The translations under genes and the position numbers were made by a program. DNA of 64,000 bases from JBAZAX01 sp964568625 (GTDB lineage: Bacteria; Babelota; Babeliae; Babelales; RVW-14), in NCBI GenBank assembly GCA_964568625.1, contig CAZMQG010000005.1, positions 26,951 through 90,950 of the forward strand, in the 5' to 3' direction. The notes below the pieces were generated by a model that searched no databases, was not told the origin of the DNA, and was given only the letters and a program-made list of their open reading frames with translations. Shown here one piece after another: positions 17,358-25,736 of the stretch; the stretch's first letter is position 1, and each line of letters begins with the position of its first letter.

Positions 17358-18122
17358 TTAAATTCTTGTTAAAACTTCCGAACCGTTTTTTACTACCAAA
17401 ACAGTGTCCTCAACATGCGCCGCTAGTCCACCGTCTGCAGTTTTGGCTGTCCAACCATCTTGTAAAACCCGAACTTCATAACTTCGTTCTGAAATCATCG
17501 GCTCAATCGCTAACGTCATTCCTTCTCTCAAAACTACATCATCCCCCGCTTTTCTATAATTAGGAATATCAGGATCCTCATGTAAATCTTTTCCAATTCC
17601 ATGCCCTGCAAAAGCCCTAATTACGAAAAAACCATCAAATTCAACTTTGTCTTGAATACATGCTGAAATTTCAGAGACCCTTACACCCGGCGCGACCTTG
17701 TCAATTGCAGCATCTAAAGCATCTTGAGCTGATTGAGCTATTTTTTGTGCATTTAAACAAACATCACCCACAAAAAAGTACCTTGTCATATCAGCACAGT
17801 AGCTTTTATAAGACCCCACAACATCTATCTTAACAAAATCTCCAGATTTTAAAATAAGATCTTTTGATGGAATTCCATGTACTATGCCATCATTAAGCGA
17901 AATACATGTAGCATGCTTATACCCAGCATACCCCTTACATTCTGGAACAAGCCCTGATTTTCGCATTTTTTCTTCAATTATTTTATCTAAATCCCAGGTA
18001 CTAATCCCAACCACAACCTCAGGAGCTATATCCTGTAAAATACATGCCAGCCGTTTTCCGGCAGTTCTCATCTTTTCAATAGCAATCTTATTTTTTATCA
18101 ACGTTCCCCTTAAAGTTTTCAA
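17358..18122 (-). CDS. map: Methionine aminopeptidase, type I
   Basis: About 254 aa with all five metal ligands visible: D in KIDVVG, D in CADMTRYF, H in FAGHGIG, E in LAIEPMI and E in HVEDTVLVV. It removes the initiator Met from nascent proteins. No ATG exists before residue 18. The frame can begin at the TTG at 18122, which overlaps the secY stop as TTGA, or at the TTG at 18101, preceded by AAGGGG; the latter gives the family-typical start IKNKIAIEKMRTAG. Adenylate kinase, often found between secY and map, is absent here. Confidence 0.95.
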   Translation of the reverse strand: MKTLRGTLIKNKIAIEKMRTAGKRLACILQDIAPEVVVGISTWDLDKIIEEKMRKSGLVPECKGYAGYKHATCISLNDGIVHGIPSKDLILKSGDFVKIDVVGSYKSYCADMTRYFFVGDVCLNAQKIAQSAQDALDAAIDKVAPGVRVSEISACIQDKVEFDGFFVIRAFAGHGIGKDLHEDPDIPNYRKAGDDVVLREGMTLAIEPMISERSYEVRVLQDGWTAKTADGGLAAHVEDTVLVVKNGSEVLTRI

Positions 18123-19438
18123 CGTACATAGCGACCTTTTAATCTTCCTGATGCAAGAAAGCCCTCATAGCGTCTTTCTATCAAATGAGACTCAATTTGA
18201 GCAGACGTATCAAGAGCAACACCCACAACAATAAGCATACTTACACCACTGAAAAACACAGGAAAATTAATAAAATGCCTAATTATACTTGGCAAAATAG
18301 CTAAACCGGCCAAATACATTGCACCTGGAAAGCCTATTCTTGTCAAAAGATAATCAAAAAATTCCGCCGTCTTTTTACCTGGACGAATTCCTGGAATAAA
18401 ACCACCTGATTTTCTAATATTTTCAGCTAATTCCACCGGATTAAAGATGATTGCAGTATAAAAATATGTAAAAAACACTATTAAACCAGCATTTAAAACA
18501 TTGTAAAGAGCCGACTCTCGACCAAAATAATCTGTAATTATAGCAGATATGGCAGGCCATCTGTATGCAAATAAACCTGCGACAGCAACCGGCATACCCA
18601 AAATAGACTGCGAAAAAATTACAGGAACAACACCAGCTGGATTAATTTTCAACGGAATATAAGAGCTCTGTCCCCCATAAACCTTATGTCCAACAACTCT
18701 TTTTGCATATTGTACAGGAATTTTGCGCTCACCTCTTTCAAGAAAGATGATACACATAATCACGCCTACCAAAATGGCGCCAAGCAACGCAATCAAAAAT
18801 ATGCTGGCTTGACCCATTTGATAATTTTCCCACAATTTAATTATTGCTGCTGGAAGACTGGTAACGATACCTGCAAAAATTATCATTGAGCTACCATTAC
18901 CCAATCCATGAGCATTAATTTGTTCACCAAGCCACATTACAAAAAGAGATCCGACACTAAGAATAAGCACTGTTGTTAATTTAAAACCCAATCCAGGATG
19001 AGCGACCAACCCTGGCTGATGCTCCATCCATGCAGCAATTCCAATGGATTGAACAAGCGCAATTCCAAAAGTCAGATATCTCGTATACTGATTAATAATA
19101 CTTCTTCCATATTCACCTTCTTTTGATAATGCTTCCAATGTTGGAACCATAATTGTCAAAAGTTGCATCATAATCGACGCACTGATGTATGGGGATACAC
19201 CCAATGAAAATATGGAAAAAAGTTTTAAAGCTCCGCCGGAAAAAAGATCCAAATAAGAAAGTAAACTACCTACAAAACTTGAATCAAATCTTCCATACAA
19301 AGCTACAACATCTATTCCAGGAACACTTATATGTGCCCCAAATCTAAATACTGCAAACATCCCAAAAGTGAATGCAAGCTTCTTTCTTAACTCCGAAACA
19401 AAAAATATGTTCTTGAAGTTATGCAGTTGTACCACCAC
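18119..19438 (-). CDS. secY: Protein translocase subunit SecY
   Basis: 439 aa with ten predicted membrane helices. Family regions include the plug and helix-2 region (LFSIFSLGVSPYISASIMMQLL) and the cytoplasmic loop 8-9 with basic residues (ENIRKSGGFIPGIRPGKKTAEF). SecY is the protein-conducting channel. The start is GTG at 19438 (or the GTG right after it), overlapping the end of rplO by 20 nt. Confidence 0.97.
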   Translation of the reverse strand: MVVQLHNFKNIFFVSELRKKLAFTFGMFAVFRFGAHISVPGIDVVALYGRFDSSFVGSLLSYLDLFSGGALKLFSIFSLGVSPYISASIMMQLLTIMVPTLEALSKEGEYGRSIINQYTRYLTFGIALVQSIGIAAWMEHQPGLVAHPGLGFKLTTVLILSVGSLFVMWLGEQINAHGLGNGSSMIIFAGIVTSLPAAIIKLWENYQMGQASIFLIALLGAILVGVIMCIIFLERGERKIPVQYAKRVVGHKVYGGQSSYIPLKINPAGVVPVIFSQSILGMPVAVAGLFAYRWPAISAIITDYFGRESALYNVLNAGLIVFFTYFYTAIIFNPVELAENIRKSGGFIPGIRPGKKTAEFFDYLLTRIGFPGAMYLAGLAILPSIIRHFINFPVFFSGVSMLIVVGVALDTSAQIESHLIERRYEGFLASGRLKGRYVR

Positions 19439-19892
19439 TTCTAGACTCCTTTATCAATATTGCTTTACCACCAGCTTTTTCAATTGCTTCAATAGCTGAT
19501 TGACTAAATGCATCAGCATTTACGGTCAATTTTTTGGTTAAGCTTCCATTACCAAGAATTTTTACAAAAAATCCCTTGTTCCCCTTCACCAATCGCAAAT
19601 CTTTCAATGCTTGTAAGGTAACTTCATCACCTGCATTGAACTTTTCTTCCAAAACTTCGAGATTTAAAACAACATACTCTTTTTTAAATTCTCTATTGGA
19701 AAAACCACGCCTTGGTATGCGACGACTTAAAGGCATCTGTCCACCTTCGAACAAATGTCCTAACTCATGCGTTCCACCAGTTCTTGCGCGTTGTCCTTTA
19801 TTACCTCTTCCAGAAGTACCTCCACGATCTCCACCACGCCCTTTACGTTTTGTTTTCTTGGTAATTTGCGTTAAATTTTCAAGCTGCAACAT
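19419..19892 (-). CDS. rplO: 50S ribosomal protein L15
   Basis: 157 aa from the ATG at 19892, which has GAGGA 5 nt upstream; it overlaps the rpsE end by 14 nt. It is Gly/Arg-rich at the N-terminus (KRKGRGGDRGGTSGRGNKGQ) followed by the globular KOW-like region, typical of L15. The L30 gene that normally sits between rpsE and rplO is missing. Confidence 0.97.
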   Translation of the reverse strand: MLQLENLTQITKKTKRKGRGGDRGGTSGRGNKGQRARTGGTHELGHLFEGGQMPLSRRIPRRGFSNREFKKEYVVLNLEVLEEKFNAGDEVTLQALKDLRLVKGNKGFFVKILGNGSLTKKLTVNADAFSQSAIEAIEKAGGKAILIKESRSGGTTA

Positions 19893-20430
19893 GTTTTTCC
19901 TCAAACAAGTCTTTTACTGTTTTACCACGCAATTTAGCTATATCTTTTGCGGTTCTTAATTTGCCAAGCGCCTGCAACGTTGCCTTAACAACGTTTTGAG
20001 GATTGGACGATCCAATCGTTTTAGCTAAAATATCTTTAATTCCAGCAACTTCCATAACTGCTCGAACAGCACCACCAGCTATAACGCCAGTACCTTTTGA
20101 TGCAGATCGAATAATTACTTTGCTGCCACCCTGTTTTCCTTCTACATTAAACGGAATCGTTGTTTTATAGAATGGAATCGAAATCATATTTTTTCTTGCA
20201 CGACGTAACGCTTTAGCAATTGCAGAAGAAACCTCTCTGCTCTTCCCAAGAGCAACTCCAATATTGCCCTTTTTATCACCTACAACAACTAATGCTGAGA
20301 ATGCAAAACGGCGACCGCCTTTAATAACTTTTGCAACTCTTCTAACATTTAGAACAGCTTCAGAATACTCTTCCGCCTGTGGAACCGATGCTTTTGCTAA
20401 TAAGCTTCTTTTGTTTTTCTCTTCGGCCAT
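19879..20430 (-). CDS. rpsE: 30S ribosomal protein S5
   Basis: 183 aa with the double-stranded-RNA-binding-like N-domain (VRRVAKVIKGGRRFAFSALVVVGD) and the C-domain motifs GTGVIAGGAVRAVMEVAG. It affects decoding fidelity. It is slightly longer than the E. coli protein (167 aa). It overlaps the next gene, rplO, with no room for rpmD. Confidence 0.97.
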   Translation of the reverse strand: MAEEKNKRSLLAKASVPQAEEYSEAVLNVRRVAKVIKGGRRFAFSALVVVGDKKGNIGVALGKSREVSSAIAKALRRARKNMISIPFYKTTIPFNVEGKQGGSKVIIRSASKGTGVIAGGAVRAVMEVAGIKDILAKTIGSSNPQNVVKATLQALGKLRTAKDIAKLRGKTVKDLFEEKHVAA

Positions 20431-20463
20431 AATCTCTTCCTACGTTCCTAAATTTTTGCGATA

Positions 20464-20820
20464 TTAAAAATTCAAGCCAGCTTCGCGTAAACCGTCAGCT
20501 AATGCCTTTACGCGACCATGATACTTATATCTACCTCGATCAAAAAATACATCTTTGATCGCTTTTTCTTTAGCTAATTTTCCAAGCTGCAAACCAACAA
20601 GTTTAGCAACTTCCTTCTTATCACCCTTAGCCTTTTCCAAATTGAGAGAAGAAAAACTAACTAAAGTTTTTTGCATGCTATCATCTATGATCTGAGCATA
20701 AATGTTTGCAAGGCTTCTAAAAACAGTTATACGAGGCTTTTCACAGCGACTAAACTGATTTCCTCTAACCCTAAAAACCCTTCTCTGTGTTTTCTGCGCT
20801 TTTTTTCTTATTAAACTCAC
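20464..20820 (-). CDS. rplR: 50S ribosomal protein L18
   Basis: 118 aa. The pattern RRVFRVRGNQFSRCEKPRITVFRS, then IYAQIIDD, and the C-terminal FDRGRYKYHGRVKALADGLREAGLNF identify L18, which binds 5S rRNA with L5. It lies between rplF and rpsE. Confidence 0.97.
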   Translation of the reverse strand: MSLIRKKAQKTQRRVFRVRGNQFSRCEKPRITVFRSLANIYAQIIDDSMQKTLVSFSSLNLEKAKGDKKEVAKLVGLQLGKLAKEKAIKDVFFDRGRYKYHGRVKALADGLREAGLNF

Positions 20821-20859
20821 GAGTGTATCCTTTTCAACACAAAACTACCCAGACAAAAA

Positions 20860-21414
20860 TTATGCTGCTGAGGCTTTTGTTTTACCAGCCTTACGAGTAA
20901 TAACTTCGTCAATTCTCATAACACCTGTACCTTTATAAGGCTCTGGTTCTCTAAACGACCTTACCATGTCACAAACATTTCCAAGCACAAATTTATCGTG
21001 AGATTTGAATGTAAGAAGTTGTCCGGTCTTATCAAGTTCAACAGTGACTCCTTCAGGAAGGTCCAAATCAATTTTATGGGTATAACCCAATGTAAATGTT
21101 AATTTTTTACCTGCAAGCTGAGCCTTAAAACCAAGCCCTACAATTTTCATTACTCTTTCAAAACCTACTTCTACACCCTTAATTTTGTTTGCAAGCAATG
21201 CTCTATGCAAACCCCAATTCATCTTATTTTCTTTAGACATTTTTTCATCTTTTGCTAAAGACACAACAAGATTCTTGTCTTTCACTGTTGCTACCAAAGT
21301 ATTTGGCAACTCGTGAACAAACTTTGTTTTAGCCCCTGTAATAGTAAGGGAATTTCCATTAACTTGTATCTTTGCATTTGAAAAAAGAATTGGTTTTCTA
21401 CCGATCTTTGACAT
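20860..21414 (-). CDS. rplF: 50S ribosomal protein L6
   Basis: 184 aa from the ATG at 21414 with GAGGA 7 nt upstream (the open frame reaches 21441). The N-terminus MSKIGRKPI and the C-terminal half with EPEPYKGTGVMRIDEVITRKAGK are L6 hallmarks. It sits near the factor-binding site of the 50S subunit. Confidence 0.97.
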   Translation of the reverse strand: MSKIGRKPILFSNAKIQVNGNSLTITGAKTKFVHELPNTLVATVKDKNLVVSLAKDEKMSKENKMNWGLHRALLANKIKGVEVGFERVMKIVGLGFKAQLAGKKLTFTLGYTHKIDLDLPEGVTVELDKTGQLLTFKSHDKFVLGNVCDMVRSFREPEPYKGTGVMRIDEVITRKAGKTKASAA

Positions 21415-21425
21415 ATTTCTGTCCT

Positions 21426-21818
21426 CTACCAAACGTGACAAATAACTTCTCCGCCAACACCGAGCTTTTTCGCCTGTCGATCGGTTATAACGCCAGAACT
21501 TGTCGTTAAAATTGAAATTCCAAGACCCCCAATAACAGGTGTAATGGATTTTGAATTTTCATATTGACGACATCCTGGAGTGCTAACACTTGTTATTTCA
21601 TGAATAACAGATTCTCCATCAACATACTTCAAAAAAATTGTTAAAAATTTCTTTTTATCTTCTTCTGAAAGTTTAAAATCTTTGATGTATCCTTCGTCTT
21701 TTAAGACCTTTGCAATCTCAACTTTTAAATTTGAGCTAGGAAGCACCACAGATCTTTTGTTAACTTTTAATCCGTTTCTAATTATCGTTAAAAAATCGCC
21801 TATCATATCTCTGGACAT
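21426..21818 (-). CDS. rpsH: 30S ribosomal protein S8
   Basis: 130 aa from the ATG at 21818 (MSRDMIGDFLTIIRNGLKV). The frame is open much further upstream, but that part lies antisense to nothing and overlaps rpsN, so it is not coding. The C-terminal GLGISILTTSSGVITDRQAKKLGVGGEVICHVW is diagnostic. S8 binds 16S helix 21 and, in E. coli, represses the spc operon. Confidence 0.96.
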   Translation of the reverse strand: MSRDMIGDFLTIIRNGLKVNKRSVVLPSSNLKVEIAKVLKDEGYIKDFKLSEEDKKKFLTIFLKYVDGESVIHEITSVSTPGCRQYENSKSITPVIGGLGISILTTSSGVITDRQAKKLGVGGEVICHVW

Positions 21819-21834
21819 AATCAAATTCCCACTT

Positions 21835-22020
21835 TTACCAGCTAGCCTTTTTAACCCCAGGCAAAACACCTTGCAACGCATTTTTACGGAAGCAAAGCCT
21901 ACACATTTCAAAAAAACGCATGTAAGCGCGTGGTCTTCCACAAAGTTTGCATCGATTTCTTGCTCGAGTTGAAAATTTAGGAGTTTTATTACTTTTTTCA
22001 ATCATCGCTTTTCTTGCCAT
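21835..22020 (-). CDS. rpsN: 30S ribosomal protein S14, type Z
   Basis: 61 aa, the short zinc-binding form: C24-x2-C27 in RCKLCGRPRAY and C40-x2-C43 in MCRLCFRK. It begins MARKAMIEKSNKTPKF and ends GVKKASW. It lies between rplE and rpsH. Confidence 0.97.
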   Translation of the reverse strand: MARKAMIEKSNKTPKFSTRARNRCKLCGRPRAYMRFFEMCRLCFRKNALQGVLPGVKKASW

Positions 22021-22032
22021 ATCAATCCTCTA

Positions 22033-22581
22033 TTAACTCTTCTTTCGGAAAGGCATATTAAATTTCTTTAGCAATGCAAGCGCATGCTCATCCGTTCTAG
22101 CTGTAGTATGGATAGTTATATTCATACCACGGCTTCTATCGACCTTGTCATAATCAACTTCAGGAAAGTTAATCCAGTCAGATAAACCAAGATTATAATT
22201 GCCTGTTCCATCAAGCTTAGTCGAAATTCCCTGAAAATCACGAACAGACGGCAACACAATATTTACAAGTTTATCCAAGAAATGATACATTCTTGATTTA
22301 CGCAATGTAACGCAAACCCCGATTGGCATTCCCTGACGCAACTTAAAACTTGCGATTGATTTTTTTGCAAGTGTTTTAACTGAACACTGCCCTGCAATTT
22401 TATCAACCAACTCCTTCACCTGTGTTACAACTTTAGAATCAGTAACACCCTCTTTAACAGCAATGTTAATTACAATTTTGGAAATCGAAGGAACTTCCAT
22501 AACATTGCTAACGCCCAACTCTTTTTCAAGCTCTGGACGAATTTTTGTTTTATATAAATCTTCAAGACGTGATTTATTCAT
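22033..22581 (-). CDS. rplE: 50S ribosomal protein L5
   Basis: 182 aa. Family blocks: PSISKIVINIAVKEG, KKSIASFKLRQGMPIGVCVTLR, LPSVRDFQG and MNITIHTTARTDEHALALLKKFNMPF. It anchors 5S rRNA in the central protuberance. Confidence 0.97.
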   Translation of the reverse strand: MNKSRLEDLYKTKIRPELEKELGVSNVMEVPSISKIVINIAVKEGVTDSKVVTQVKELVDKIAGQCSVKTLAKKSIASFKLRQGMPIGVCVTLRKSRMYHFLDKLVNIVLPSVRDFQGISTKLDGTGNYNLGLSDWINFPEVDYDKVDRSRGMNITIHTTARTDEHALALLKKFNMPFRKKS

Positions 22582-22596
22582 AAACCTTACCTACCA

Positions 22597-22911
22597 TTAA
22601 AAAGATTCTTTGCATCTATGACAAATTCTTGCTTTGTCATTTTCTTCTAAAAATTTAACCTGTACACGGCAAGGTTTTTTGCAAGAGGGACAAATTGGCA
22701 TAACTTTATGCAAAGGAATTGGGCGTTCTGCCTTTACAATTCCACTTTTTTGGCCAGCTTTTCTTGCTTTCAAATGTCGAGTCACAATTTCCACATCTTT
22801 TACTAAGACCGTACTATTCTGATGATCAACATTAATAACTAAACCTTGCTTGCCTTTATCTTTTCCAGAAAGAACAATAACTGAATCGTTCTTTTTCACA
22901 CGACTTAACAT
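22597..22911 (-). CDS. rplX: 50S ribosomal protein L24
   Basis: 104 aa. It has an N-terminal KOW motif (VKKNDSVIVLSGKDKGKQG), and the C-terminal half carries two CxxC pairs (CPSCKKPC and CHRC), the zinc-ribbon variant seen in many bacterial L24 proteins. L24 initiates 50S assembly. Confidence 0.97.
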   Translation of the reverse strand: MLSRVKKNDSVIVLSGKDKGKQGLVINVDHQNSTVLVKDVEIVTRHLKARKAGQKSGIVKAERPIPLHKVMPICPSCKKPCRVQVKFLEENDKARICHRCKESF

Positions 22912-22927
22912 ATTTCTACCTCAACAC

Positions 22928-23296
22928 TTACCAAACTTCAGGCGCAAGCGAGATAATCTTAGTATACCCAGCAGCCCTCAATTCTCTTGCAATAGGACCA
23001 AAAATACGAGTCCCAACTGGCTGTTTTTCTTTATCAATGATAACAGCCGCATTATCATCAAAACGAATATAACTGCCATCAGAACGGCGACATTCCTTAC
23101 AAGTTCTCACAATAACAGCATCCAACACTTCACTTTTTTTAACTGTTCCGCCGGGAATTGCAGTCTTAACTGCAACTTTAACAATATCACCTAAGTAAGC
23201 ATAACGTTTTTTGCTGCTACCTGTGATACGAATAACTTGCAATTTTTTAGCGCCAGAATTATCAGCAACCTCAAGCATTGCACGTTCTTTAACCAT
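22928..23296 (-). CDS. rplN: 50S ribosomal protein L14
   Basis: 122 aa with the L14 signature VRTCKECRRSDGSYIRFDDNAAVII and start MLEVADNSGAKKLQVIRI after a short leader (MVKERA, usually MIQ-). It forms the intersubunit bridge B8 and is the binding site of RsfS in other bacteria. Confidence 0.97.
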   Translation of the reverse strand: MVKERAMLEVADNSGAKKLQVIRITGSSKKRYAYLGDIVKVAVKTAIPGGTVKKSEVLDAVIVRTCKECRRSDGSYIRFDDNAAVIIDKEKQPVGTRIFGPIARELRAAGYTKIISLAPEVW

Positions 23297-23321
23297 CGCT
23301 AGTATCCTTTTCTATGCATAT

Positions 23322-23597
23322 TTAACTTTTTGGCAAAATTCGAACCAAGGTTGCATGTTTCGTTTTGGATAGTGGTCGACATTCTTTAATTTCAACAACA
23401 TCACCAATACTAGCCTTGTTTTCTTCGTCGTGAGCCTTAAACTTTCTGTGTCTCTTGACAACTTTTCCATATAACGGATGTTTTAACAATCTTGTAACTT
23501 TTACAACTATTGTTTTATCCATTTTATCAGAGACAACCTCACCAACAAATACGCGGCTCCCTGATTCTTGAATATTTTGTTTAGCCTTATCCAACAT
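23322..23597 (-). CDS. rpsQ: 30S ribosomal protein S17
   Basis: 91 aa with an OB fold. The core GEVVSDKMDKTIVVKVTRLLKHPLYGKVVKR and DVVEIKECRPLSKTKHATLVRI are typical. It follows rpmC by 23 bp. Confidence 0.97.
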   Translation of the reverse strand: MLDKAKQNIQESGSRVFVGEVVSDKMDKTIVVKVTRLLKHPLYGKVVKRHRKFKAHDEENKASIGDVVEIKECRPLSKTKHATLVRILPKS

Positions 23598-23620
23598 TTC
23601 TTACCTAACCTCTTTACAAC

Positions 23621-23812
23621 TTACTGTTGATTCTGATTTAAATACGTAAGAGCTCTTGCTATCTGTACTCTCAGTTTTCTAAACTGAGAAAAGTCCTTTA
23701 ATTGACCTGTTATCTTCGATAACTTTAGATTAAAAAGCTCTTTCTTCAGTGAAGCAACTTCTTGCTTAAGAGCCTGCGTATCTAAATTTTTCAATTCTTT
23801 TTTGTCCATCAT
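23621..23812 (-). CDS. rpmC: 50S ribosomal protein L29
   Basis: 63 aa from the ATG at 23812 with GGAG 9 nt upstream; an ATG at 23827 overlapping the rplP stop (TAATG) would add MELHF. Two helices (DKKELKNLDTQALKQEVASLKKELFNL, then FRKLRVQIARALTYLNQ) form the L29 hairpin at the tunnel exit, the docking site for SRP and trigger factor. Confidence 0.95.
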   Translation of the reverse strand: MMDKKELKNLDTQALKQEVASLKKELFNLKLSKITGQLKDFSQFRKLRVQIARALTYLNQNQQ

Positions 23813-23826
23813 AAAATGCAACTCCA

Positions 23827-24267
23827 TTAAGCAGACTTATCTTCAACTGAAACTAAATCAGCTTTGGTAACAAAACGAGTTTTTAATGGAAGCTTATATG
23901 CAGCAAGACGCAAAATCTCTTTTGCCTCTAATTCTGAAAGTCCTCCACCTAACTCAATAATCACACGACCACGTTTAACAACAGACACCCAAAACTCAGG
24001 ATTTCCTTTACCTTTACCCATTCGAGTTTCTGCAGGTTTTTTCGAAATAGGCTTATCAGGGAACATTCTCAAATATAACTGTCCAACTTTTTTAAGTTGA
24101 CGACTAATAGTCACACGAACAGATTCTATCTGTTTTGATGTAATCCAATGAGGCTCAACTGCAACTAAACCAAAATCTCCAAAAGCCAGAGTCCGGGCGC
24201 CCTTTGAAAGGCCTTTCATTCGACCTCTTTGTGTTTTTCTATATTTAGTTTTCTTGGGCATTAACAT
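23827..24267 (-). CDS. rplP: 50S ribosomal protein L16
   Basis: 146 aa. Blocks MPKKTKYRKTQRGRMKG, RMGKGKGNPEFWVSVVKRGRVI and LAAYKLPLKTRFV are diagnostic. L16 contacts A-site tRNA. The first ATG has AGGA 7 nt upstream; a second ATG lies two codons in. Confidence 0.97.
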   Translation of the reverse strand: MLMPKKTKYRKTQRGRMKGLSKGARTLAFGDFGLVAVEPHWITSKQIESVRVTISRQLKKVGQLYLRMFPDKPISKKPAETRMGKGKGNPEFWVSVVKRGRVIIELGGGLSELEAKEILRLAAYKLPLKTRFVTKADLVSVEDKSA

Positions 24268-24290
24268 AGCTCATTCCTTCCAAGGCTGAA

Positions 24291-24911
24291 TTAATATTCA
24301 CCTTTGCAAATCCAGACTTTCACACCAATCACGCCATAAGTTGTAACAGCTTCTGCAAGAGCATAGTCAACGTTACTTCTTAGAGTATGTAAAGGAATGG
24401 AACCAACTCTTAACCATTCAATACGAGCGATTTCAGCGCCACCAATACGTCCAGAAATACAAATCTTAATTCCACGTGCACCATTTTTGATTGCAGTGAA
24501 ACCGGCTCTTTTCATCAACCGCTTGTAATTTGCGCGTTTTTCAAGCTGTTCGGCAATGCTTTTTGCCACAAGTGCTGCAGTCAAATCTCTATTTCTAACT
24601 TCTTGCACAGAGAGCTCAACATTTTTACCTACAAAGCTGCTTAATTCTTGCTTAACTTTTTCAATTCCCAAGCCCTTTTTTCCTATAATTACGCCAGGAC
24701 GAGAAGAATGAATAGTGATTCTCACATTGCCAACTGCTTTATCAATAACAATTTTGGCAACATCAACATCGTTTAGCTTACTCTTAAGATATTTACGAAT
24801 TTGGATATCTTCGATGAGCTCAGCGCCATAGCCCTTTTTGGCAAACCAATGAGCATGCCAATCTTCGAAAACTCCTAATCTAAAACCTACTGGATGAACC
24901 TTTTGTCCCAC
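24291..24911 (-). CDS. rpsC: 30S ribosomal protein S3
   Basis: 206 aa. It starts MGQKVHPVGFRLG, has a KH domain with the GxxG loop in PGVIIGKKG (about residues 72-80) and the C-terminal domain with GRIGGAEIARIEW. It ends at GVKVWICKGEY, lacking the 20-30 residue basic tail of many S3 proteins. S3 lines the mRNA entry channel. Confidence 0.97.
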   Translation of the reverse strand: MGQKVHPVGFRLGVFEDWHAHWFAKKGYGAELIEDIQIRKYLKSKLNDVDVAKIVIDKAVGNVRITIHSSRPGVIIGKKGLGIEKVKQELSSFVGKNVELSVQEVRNRDLTAALVAKSIAEQLEKRANYKRLMKRAGFTAIKNGARGIKICISGRIGGAEIARIEWLRVGSIPLHTLRSNVDYALAEAVTTYGVIGVKVWICKGEY

Positions 24912-24946
24912 AGTAACACCTCTAATTTTCTTTTATTTTCGCTGTT

Positions 24947-25288
24947 TTAAAATTTTTTATCTAAAACAATTTCCAAATGACTCAACCTTCTTCTCTGCAT
25001 ATTTGCACGTCCCATAGCACCAGGTTTAAAATACTTTATAACTGGACCATGATCAACAGTAATCTGTTTAATATAAAGCTTATCCATTGAATCAATTTCT
25101 GGATTTTTAAAGCGTACATTTGAATATGCGGAAAATAATGTTTTCAATATTGGCTTTGCTTTTCTTACTCCAAAAGTCTTCAGGAAGGCAAACGCCTTAT
25201 CTACCGAATACCCACGAATAACATCCACCATTGGGCGAAGTTTATAAGGGGAAACTCGGATATATTTACATCTAGCACGTGAAAGCAT
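24947..25288 (-). CDS. rplV: 50S ribosomal protein L22
   Basis: 113 aa from the ATG at 25288 (AAAGG 9 nt upstream). Core pattern VSPYKLRPMVDVIRGYSVDKA and the tunnel-loop region YIKQITVDHGPVIKYFKPGAMGRANMQRRRLSH. The loop extends into the exit tunnel, where changes give macrolide resistance. Confidence 0.97.
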   Translation of the reverse strand: MLSRARCKYIRVSPYKLRPMVDVIRGYSVDKAFAFLKTFGVRKAKPILKTLFSAYSNVRFKNPEIDSMDKLYIKQITVDHGPVIKYFKPGAMGRANMQRRRLSHLEIVLDKKF

Positions 25289-25333
25289 TATTAACAACCT
25301 TTACTATTGAAACAAAAACTTAATTCTTTGTAC

Positions 25334-25723
25334 CTACTTCTTTTTTCCTGCTGCTGCAGGTGCTGCAGCTGCTGCAGGTGCTGCGGCTGGAGTTGCTGCA
25401 ACAGGAGCTGCTGCCCCTGCCGATGGAGCTGAAGAAGATGGAGCACCTTCTGCGCCAGCTTTTCTTTGTCCACTGTGTACACGAAATGTTCTAGTAGGAA
25501 CAAATTCACCTAACTTATGCCCAACCGCATTTTCAGTAACAAAAATTGAAACAAATTTTCTTCCATCGTGAACAGCAATGGTCAAACCAACCATTTCAGG
25601 AAGAATCATACTGGAACGCTTCCAAGTTTTTATTACTTCACGTTTTCCAGATTCTTTAACTTTTTCAACTTTTCCCATCAAACATGGCGATACGTATGGG
25701 CCTTTGCTCAAAGATCTTGACAT
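25334..25723 (-). CDS. rpsS: 30S ribosomal protein S19 with Ala/Pro-rich tail
   Basis: 129 aa from the ATG at 25723 with AAAGGATAA upstream. Residues 1 to about 88 are ordinary S19 (MSRSLSKGPYVSPCLMGKV, HKLGEFVPTRTFRVHSGQRK). The following 40 residues are almost only Ala, Pro, Ser and Gly, ending in GKKK, an extension absent from typical S19 (about 90 aa). At the DNA level this is a GCTGCAGGTGCTGCA-type repeat. The tail could reach the subunit interface or be disordered; its role is unknown. Confidence 0.96.
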   Translation of the reverse strand: MSRSLSKGPYVSPCLMGKVEKVKESGKREVIKTWKRSSMILPEMVGLTIAVHDGRKFVSIFVTENAVGHKLGEFVPTRTFRVHSGQRKAGAEGAPSSSAPSAGAAAPVAATPAAAPAAAAAPAAAGKKK

Positions 25724-25736
25724 AATCAATTATCCT

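Noticed and set aside
25360..25440. Short GCTGCA-type tandem array that could suggest a minisatellite or CRISPR-like repeat
   Set aside because: It is in frame within rpsS and codes for the Ala-rich tail; there are no spacers.
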